Assembly (NCBI RefSeq): GCF_016651435.1
Contig: NZ_JAEPRJ010000001.1
Location: 2,542,001-2,606,000 of the forward strand
Source: Catonella massiliensis
Lineage (GTDB): Bacteria; Bacillota; Clostridia; Lachnospirales; Lachnospiraceae
Length of the DNA: 64,000 nt
Reading direction: 5' to 3'
The position numbers and the translations under genes were made by a program. The notes beneath the pieces were generated by a model. The model was not told the DNA's origin and made no database searches. It saw only the letters and a list, made by a program, of their open reading frames with translations. Each line of letters starts with the position of its first letter. Position 1 is the stretch's first letter. Below are positions 53,456 to 61,700 of this stretch, one piece after another.

Positions 53456-54376
53456 TTAACCCCTTCTTCTAAGCTCGGTCTCCCTTCCTTCGCCTGAAAT
53501 AAGCTCAACCTCTGCAAGAGTTACAGGCTTTGGAGCCTCTCCTTCAACTATTATCTTGGTATCATCAGGATTTATATTGTCACCATCCATAATCAGAGTT
53601 CCTATCTCCTTAGCCTTTATAGTTCCTCCTTTTGGATTGAAGACGCTGTCAATCTTCCCTGTGATTTCTACATCTACAGTGGAATACTCAAAGGCAAGAG
53701 CTGTATTGACAAGCTTACAGTTCTTCATGACAAGGTTTTCTATATAACAGAATCCCTGTAAACTCTCTACTGTACAGTTAATTAGCGTTATATTTTTAGA
53801 ATTCCAGCCGAAATACTCTCCAACTATAAATGAATCATAGATTACCACATCTTCAGTATTCCAGAAGCTGTCCTTTGAGAGCAGTCTGCAATTATGTACC
53901 TCTATGTTCTTACCACCGTCAAAGCAGTAATTACCGTATAGATTCAGCCCGTCAAGGTAGACATTTTCACTGTTTAAACCAAAATAAGCACCCTTTGCTA
54001 CTACATTTTCAAGTCTTATGTTCTTACACATCCAAAAGGTTTCATTCGCATTCGGAATGGATACATTCTTTAAGTTTACACCATCACATCTACGGAATTC
54101 CTTTGGTGCTTCAATCATAGTATCCTCTATATTGATGTTCTCACCATACCAGATTCCGGACCTCGCCATCTCAAAAAATGTGGAGTCCTTCACCTTCACA
54201 TCCTTAGCATACCAAAGCGGATATTTCCACTTAAACATTGTGTTTACAGCGTTTATATTTTCACCATGTTTTAGTGGAGATTCTCCATCTGCGAATATTG
54301 TACTGTCTATATCAAGATCTTTACCATGGAATAGTGCACGTTCTCCCGTGAGAACCTCATTACTTATCTTCTCCAT
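53456..54376 (-). CDS. DUF3737 right-handed beta-helix protein
   Basis: 306 aa. Repeats of about 20 residues of the form G-E-N-I-x-x-x-D-T-M/F with stacked Asn/Asp and aromatic residues (LKHGENINAVNTMF, IWYGENINIEDTM, FWMCKNIRLENVV, YFGWNSKNITLIN) show a beta-helix. It has the length and features of DUF3737. Cytosolic by lack of a signal. Commonly next to a MalY/PatB gene, as here; the role is unknown. The C-terminal 30 residues are polar. Confidence 0.88.
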   Translation of the reverse strand: MEKISNEVLTGERALFHGKDLDIDSTIFADGESPLKHGENINAVNTMFKWKYPLWYAKDVKVKDSTFFEMARSGIWYGENINIEDTMIEAPKEFRRCDGVNLKNVSIPNANETFWMCKNIRLENVVAKGAYFGLNSENVYLDGLNLYGNYCFDGGKNIEVHNCRLLSKDSFWNTEDVVIYDSFIVGEYFGWNSKNITLINCTVESLQGFCYIENLVMKNCKLVNTALAFEYSTVDVEITGKIDSVFNPKGGTIKAKEIGTLIMDGDNINPDDTKIIVEGEAPKPVTLAEVELISGEGRETELRRRG

Positions 54377-54507
54377 ATGTCCACCTTTCTTAAAATTAAC
54401 ATTTATACCTATTTAAATAGTATGCAATAAAATTTTGAATAAGTAAATAGGCTGAAAGAATTTTTATCCACATGTCTGTCACCTGTGAATTCCCTTTTTG
54501 CAAAAAA

Positions 54508-54534
54508 GCCTCTCAGGTGTAATCCCTGAAAGGC
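54508..54534 (-). terminator. Terminator of the secreted Ig-like gene
   Basis: GCCTCTCAGG (54508-54517) and CCTGAAAGGC (54525-54534), one mismatch, then TTTTTT on the minus strand. Directly after the stop. The rest of 54377-54507 holds no gene. Confidence 0.85.
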
Positions 54535-54544
54535 CCTTGTTGGT

Positions 54545-55456
54545 TTATTTGTCTGTATATACGCTTGTATAGACATTCTTATATACCTTATACTTGCCAA
54601 ATACTTTTCTCTCTTTTGTTTCAAAGTTAATCATATCAAGATAGCAGGTAGCATCTGTGGTGTCTGTTAAGCCGGCTTTTAGGTAAATACTTCTGCTCAC
54701 ATAGTTGATTGGTGCTCCTTGTGCATCGTAAAATACAATGAACATATTTCCGCTCACAGGAAGCTTACCTGTGTTCTTTGAATTAACTGAAACAACTACC
54801 TGTTCCTCTGTCTGTGACTTGATACTATCCTTGACCTTAAATTTCTTCTCTGCGTTGGTATAAGTATAAGCTGGCGACCTTGATATCCTTACCATCTTCA
54901 TGCTTGTCTTTGTAACATCAGGGTCAAATGCACTTGCATTAAATACTATCTTTGCATAACTCTTTTTATTTGGCATAAGTGAGTACACAGAGGTTACTTC
55001 TGACAAATACTCAGTACCATCTGTACCCTTTAGAGAGTACTTGAATTTACCATCCTGAAATATAGCCCCTGTCTTATTGGTAACTTCTACAAGGATTTCT
55101 CCCTTGCCAATCCTATAAAATTTGTATTCAAATTTTGACTTCTTAACAGTTACATTGATTACTACTGTACCGGTCTTTGTTACGTAGGTTATCTTAGCTT
55201 TTCCTGCTTTTTTGGCTTCAAAAACAACCTTCTTATTATTTTTTTTGTCCTTTGATGTCTTGACTACGGACTGGTTAGTATTTTTAATGCTTTTAACCTG
55301 TGTGAAGTCAGTTGACTCATAGGCTTCACCAACATACATAACCACCGTCTGAACTCTTCCTGTTCTTGCTGCACTTGCAATAATAGGTGATACTGTAGTC
55401 CCTGCAAGTACAAATACCAAAAGGAAAAGCAACAAGTTTTTTGATAGATTTTTCAT
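54545..55456 (-). CDS. Secreted protein with Ig-like domain
   Basis: 303 aa from the ATG at 55454-55456, preceded by CGGAGGAAACTT; a longer frame adds 18 residues without a site. Signal peptide to about residue 29 (cleavage near IASAA). Then a bacterial Ig-like (BIG2-type) domain about 35-105 (VKSIKNTNQSVV, VFEAKKAGKAKITYVTKTG), and a second beta-sandwich part with SLMPNKKSYAKIVFNAS. No LPxTG and no membrane anchor, so it is released or held by other means. It comes after the giant adhesin in the same direction with terminators between. Confidence 0.8.
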   Translation of the reverse strand: MKNLSKNLLLFLLVFVLAGTTVSPIIASAARTGRVQTVVMYVGEAYESTDFTQVKSIKNTNQSVVKTSKDKKNNKKVVFEAKKAGKAKITYVTKTGTVVINVTVKKSKFEYKFYRIGKGEILVEVTNKTGAIFQDGKFKYSLKGTDGTEYLSEVTSVYSLMPNKKSYAKIVFNASAFDPDVTKTSMKMVRISRSPAYTYTNAEKKFKVKDSIKSQTEEQVVVSVNSKNTGKLPVSGNMFIVFYDAQGAPINYVSRSIYLKAGLTDTTDATCYLDMINFETKERKVFGKYKVYKNVYTSVYTDK

Positions 55457-55617
55457 AAGTTTCCTCCGCTTGTTAAATTTTATTACACATATAATTATAT
55501 CCAATTTCATAAATTTATCAACTTGTCATTACCTGATGAAGGTTTAATACATTAAGCTTATTATCCGGCTTTTTGTTCTTTTTTGATACTTAACGATATT
55601 TTTTTATTTTTAAAACA

Positions 55618-55651
55618 GGAAGGACCTTTGCGTTTCCGCAAAGGTCCTTCC
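55618..55651 (-). terminator. Strong terminator of the giant adhesin gene
   Basis: GGAAGGACCTTTGCG (55618-55632) and CGCAAAGGTCCTTCC (55637-55651) are perfect 15-bp arms with a TTTC loop, followed on the minus strand by TGTTTTAAAAATAAAAAAAT. 70 bp after the stop. Confidence 0.9.
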
Positions 55652-55721
55652 CTATGTGTATGTGGAAAATATCTACACAACAATTTCCATCCGGCTGCGT
55701 TTGTTTGCTCTCTGTTTAGAA

Positions 55722-58700
55722 TTATTCGTTCTCTTTCTTCTTAAACATCATCAAGCCTGCTAAGAGAAGCAGTACGCAACCATTTGCATAAAATACCATA
55801 TCATCAGTACTTCCTGTCTTAGGAAGGCCCTTAGGTGGATTATCATCTCCAACCTCAATGTTGGTATTCTTGCCCTTTGGCTTCTTGCCCTTTACCACTG
55901 AACCCTTTGGTGTATCGCCGTCATCTATTGTAACAACGTCTCCAGGGTTATTAGGTTTCTTTGGATCCGGTGTACTTACAGCCGGACGAGTTGGAACTCC
56001 CTGTGGTGTTGGGTCAGGATTAACAGGTACCTGTGGTTCAAATGGGTCAGGATTCTGTGGATCCTGTGGAACCTGAGGAATCTGAGGATCAGGGTATACT
56101 GGTGTAGGTGGTATTACAGGGATGTCAGGTGTATATGGCTTCTCTTTATTGAGAACCACGAATCCATCCTGAGTATTTCCTGTTATTGTCTTAGTGTATC
56201 CGCTTATGTCTTCTTCATCTACACTGTAATCTATTACCTTACCTGTTTCATCATACTTAGGAAGTGCGAACTCTGTAGTCCAGGTAGTAGCATCTCCTGA
56301 AGCTACTGCTGCCTTTGTTACAACTCTGGTTGCAACAACCTTATCGCCATCCTTGATGTTAAGAGTAATGAAAGCTCCTACAGCTCCATCCCACTTCTTT
56401 GTTACCTTAACAATTCCATTCTCTGAGTTGGTAATTGTGATGTTGCCATCATTGTTGTCAATTACCTGCTTTGTATAGTTAGCTACATCCTGCTCATCCA
56501 CTGTATACTTAATCTCGTGGCCGAGTCCGTCATACTTAGGATATGTGCCAAATGCAACTTCCCAGGTGTTAGTTGTGCCGGCCTTAAGAGCTGATGCTGT
56601 CACTGTCTTTGTTTCAAGAACTGCGTCACCACGCTTGAGTGAAACAGTAATCTCATCGCCTACCTTACCATACCACTTCTTTGTTACCTTGTATGATACC
56701 ATCTCTGTGTTGGTAATTGTTACACCACCACACTCAACATCGCCTATTGTCTTGCCATAGTTAGGTATGTTCTCTTCATCAACACTATAGGTAATCTTTC
56801 TACCCTTAGAGTCGAATCTGTCAAGATCAACAGGTATTTCCCATACAATTATGTTCTGGTTATCAAAGAGATACTTTCTGGTAATGTCAGCGTCTGTCTT
56901 ATAAACAGTTCTAACATAGAGTTCTTTTCCGGTCTCTGCATCTTTAATGCGGATTGTAATCTTATCGCCTTCTGCACCAACCCACTTCTTAATAACCTTG
57001 AAGTGCTCGCATCCGGTCTCAGTATTGGTAATTGTGAAACCAAGGTTCTGATCTCCCTCTACTGTAGTGCTATATCCGGATATTGCAGACTCTGTTACTG
57101 TATAAGCAATCTCATTGCCGGCTGTATCATACTTAGGTAAGTCATCAAATGTCGTTTCCCAAGTATTAAGATCGCCGTTCTTAATTGCGGAAGCAGTTAC
57201 TGTCTTTGTTGCATAAGGGATGTCGCCTTTGAGTACGGAAACTGTTATCTCGCCTGCAACCTTACCAAGCCATCTCTTGTCTACTCTGATCTTAATCTTT
57301 TCGTCGTTTGGCTTTTCAGTATTGGTAATTACGAAACCATCTTTCTGATTTCCACTTATCTCAGTTGTGTAGCCTTCTAACTCAGCCTCTGCAACTGTGT
57401 AAGTTATTTCATTATGGTCTGCGTCATACTTAGGTGCTTCAAATGTCAACTCCCAAGTATTCTGATCTCCGTTTACTGCCGCTGATGCATCTACTGTCTT
57501 AACCTGAACAATCTGTGTGCCATTCATTAAGGAAACGGTAATCTTATCGCCTACCTTACCAAGCCACTTCTTGTCCACCTTAATTGTTACTTTTTCATCA
57601 TTAGGTGTTGGATTCTCTTTGTTGGTAATTACGAAACCATCATTCTGATTTCCAACTATTTCAGTTGTATAACCTGCTAATGCAGCCTCTGCAACTGTGT
57701 AAGTTATTTCATTACCATCTTTGTCGTACTTAGGTGCTTCAAATGTTAACTCCCAAGTATTCTCATCTCCATCCTTAGCCGCTGATGCATTTACTGTCTT
57801 TTCTTCAACAACGCTTGCGCCGTTCATTAAGTAAACAGTTATCTCATCTGCTACCTTACCAAGCCACTTCTTGTCAACCTTAATGGTTATCTTTTCGTCG
57901 TGTGGTGTTGGGTTCTCTGTGTTGGTAATTACGAAACCATCTTTCTGATTTCCAGTTATCTCTGTTAGGTATCCGTCTAATGCCTTCTCCATAACAGTGT
58001 AAACTATTTCCTTACCTTCAGCATCGTACTTAGGTGCTTCAAAAGAGAACTCCCAGTTATTCTGGTCGCCGTCCTTTGCAGCGGATGCATTTACTGTCTG
58101 TGCCTGAACAATATCTGTGCCATTCATTAAGAATACAGTTATCTCATCGCTTACCTTACCAACCCACTGCTTGTTGACTTTAATTACTACCTTCTCGTCA
58201 TTAGGAGTTGGGTTCTCTCTGTTGATAATTGTGAAGCTTCCGTCGTTGTTATTGATTATCTGCTTCTCGTAGCCCGCTACATCCTGCTCATCCACGGTAT
58301 ACTTAATTTCGTGTCCAAATTCATCGTACTTAGGAACCGGACTAAATGATACTTCCCAAGTGTCTTCTGTTCCGGCTACGAGAGCTGCTCCAGTTATTGT
58401 CTTGGTTTCAAGAACTGTATCACCAAGCTTGAATGAAACTGTAATCTCATCGCCTACCTTACCAATCCATTTCTTAAGAACCTTGTAAGATACAAGCTCT
58501 GTATTGGTAATTGTTACGCCAGACTCAGTATCTACTATTGACTTGCCGTAGTTAGGTACGTTTTCTTCATCAACACTGTAGGTGATTACTCTACCTTCAG
58601 AATCAAATGCATCAAGTTCAACAGGTACTTCCCAAACTGTTACGTTAGGATTTGCTGGGTCTGTAATTCTCTTGAGGTCAGCATCTGTCTTATAAATAGT

Positions 58701-61700
58701 TCTTACATAGAGCTCTGCTCCTGAATTAGCGTCTTTAATGCGAACAGTAATCTTATCGCCTTCAGCACCAATCCATTTCTTAGTGATCTTGAAGATCTTC
58801 TTGCCGCTCTCTGTATTGGTAATTGTGAAGCCATCTTTCTGGTTTCCGCTTACCTTTGCTGTATAGCCAGCGATTGCTGACTCTGTTACGGTATAAACAA
58901 TCTCCTCACCAGCTGCATTGTACTTAGGTGCTTCAAATGTTGCTTCCCAAGTATTTGCCTCGTTAGCCTTTGCTGCTGATGCATTAACTGTCTTTGTTGC
59001 ATAAGGTATGTCGCCATTCATTAAGGTAAGAGTGATTTCATTAGCAACTTTACCAAGCCACTTCTTATCTACCTTAATCTTAACTTTTTCAGTGTCCTTA
59101 TTGATAACGGTGAAGCCATCATTCTGATTTCCACTTACACTTGCCTCATAGCCTGCTATTGCTGACTCTGTTACGGTGTATGCAATCTCATTGCCTGCTG
59201 CATCGTACTTAGGTGCTTCAAATGAAACTTCCCAAGTCTTAGCATCGTTAGCCTTTGCTGAAGCTGCATCTACTGTCTTTGTATCAACAACATTAGCGCC
59301 ATTCATAAGTGAAAGGGTTACCTTTTCAGCTACCTTACCAAGCCACTTCTTGTCTACCTTAATCTTAACCTTTTCGTTGCTTGTGTTAGTTACTGTAAAG
59401 CCTGCATCCTGATTTCCGCTAACCTCTGCTGTATAGCCTTCGATTGCTGACTCAGTTACTGTATAAACCACTGCCTTGCCATCCTTGCCATACTTAGGTG
59501 CTTCAAATGAAACTTCCCAAGTCTTAGCATCGCCCTGCTTAGCTGATGTAGCATCTACTGTCTTTGTATCAACAACTGTCTCGCCATTCATTAAGGAAAG
59601 TGTTATCTGGTTACCTACCTTACCAAGCCACTTCTTATCTACCTTAATCTTAACCTTTTCATCACTTGTATTGGTAATTGTAAAGCCTGTATCCTGACTT
59701 CCGCTAACCTCTGCAGTATAGCCTGCAATTGCTGACTCTGTTACTGTATAAGCTACCACTCTGCCATCCTTGCCATACTTAGGTGCTTCAAATGAAACTT
59801 CCCAGGTATTAGCATCGTCTGACTTAGCTGACGCTGCATCTACAGTCTTTGTTTCAACAACATTTGTACCATCCATTAAGGAAACGGTTATCTGGTTACC
59901 TACCTTACCAATCCACTTCTTGTCTACATTAACCTTTACCTTTTCGGTATTAGTAATAGTAAAGCTTCCGTCGTGATTATCGGTAATTTCTTTGTTATAG
60001 TTAGCTACATTCTCCTCATCAACAGTATAGTTAATAAGGTGTCCGAAAGCATCATACTTTGGAACCGGCTTGAATGTAACTTCCCAAGTGTCATTTGTAT
60101 TAGCCTTGAGATCTGCACTTGTTGCCTTCTTAGTTTCAACAATCTTGTCTCCACTCTTAAGTACAACTGTAATCTCACTGCCTACCTGACCAATCCACTT
60201 CTTAATTGCCTTGTAGGAAACTTCCTCAGTATTTGTAATAACGAAGTTATTTTCGCTGCTTACGATAGTCTTACCGTAGTTAGGAACGTTCTCTTCATCA
60301 ACACTGTAGGTTATCTTTCTTCCTACTGAGTCAAACTTATCAAGCTCAACAGGTACTTCCCAAACTGTTACGTTAGGGTTAGCTGGATCTGTAATTCTTA
60401 CAAGGTCAGCATCAGTCTTAGTGATAGTTCTTACAAGGAGTTCAGCTCCTGTATCAGCGTCCTTAATGCGAACTGTGATCTTGTCGCCTTCAGCACCGAT
60501 CCATCTCTTAATAACCTTGAACTTCTCTGTTCCGGTCTGGGTGTTGGTAATTGTGAAGCCATTAGTCTGATCTCCGCTTACCGCTGCCTTATATCCGGAT
60601 ATAGCTGACTCTGTTACTGTATAAACGATTTCTTCGCCAAGTGCATTGTACTTAGGTGCTTCAAATGTAACTTCCCAAGTCTTATCATCACCTGACTTAG
60701 CTGCTGATGCGTCAACTGTCTTGGTTGCATAAGGTATAGAACCGTTCATTAAGGAAATAGTTACCTGATCAGCAACTCCTCCGAGCCACTTCTTATCTAC
60801 CTTAATCTTAACCTTTTCAGTATCCTTATTGGTAATTGTGAAGCCATTATTCTGGTTTCCGCTTACTGCTGCTTCATAGCCTGCAATTGCTGACTCTGTT
60901 ACTGTGTAAGCTATTTCATTACCTGCTGCATCATACTTAGGTGCTTCAAATGCCAACTCCCAAGTCTTAGCATCGCCGTTCTTAGCTGATGTAGCATCTA
61001 CTGTCTTAGATTCAACAACGTTTGTGCCATTCATAAGAGATACGGTTATCTGGTTAGCTACCTTACCAAGCCACTTCTTATCTACCTTAACCTTTACCTT
61101 TTCAGTATTGGTATTGGTAATTGTAAAGCCTGCTTCCTGATTTCCGCTTACTGCTGCTTCATAGCCTGCGATTGCTGACTCTGTTACTGTATAAGCAACT
61201 GCCTTGCCATCCTTGCCATACTTAGGTGCCTCAAATGAAACTTCCCAGGTGTTAGCTTCTCCGGCCTTAACCGCTGTAGCATCTACTGTCTTTGACTCAA
61301 CAATCTCTGTGCCATTCATTAAGGCTACGGTTATCTGGTTAGCTGCCTTACCAAGCCACTTCTTGTCAACCTTAATCTTAACCTTTTCAGTGTCTTTATT
61401 GGTAATGGTGAAGCCTTCAGCCTGATTTCCGCTTACCTCTGCTTCATAGCCTGCGATTGCTGCCTCTGTTACTGTGTAAACAATTGCCTTGCCATCCTTG
61501 CCATACTTAGGTGCTTCGAATGAAACTTCCCAAGTACTAGCATCGCCTGACTTAGCTGCTGATGCATTAACTGTCTTCTCATCAACAACCTGTGAACCAT
61601 TCATTAACTTAATGGCTACACCTGAAGCTACTTTACCAAGCCACTTCTTATCAACTCTAATTACTGTCTTTTCGGTGTTAGTAATAGTGAAGCTTCCGTC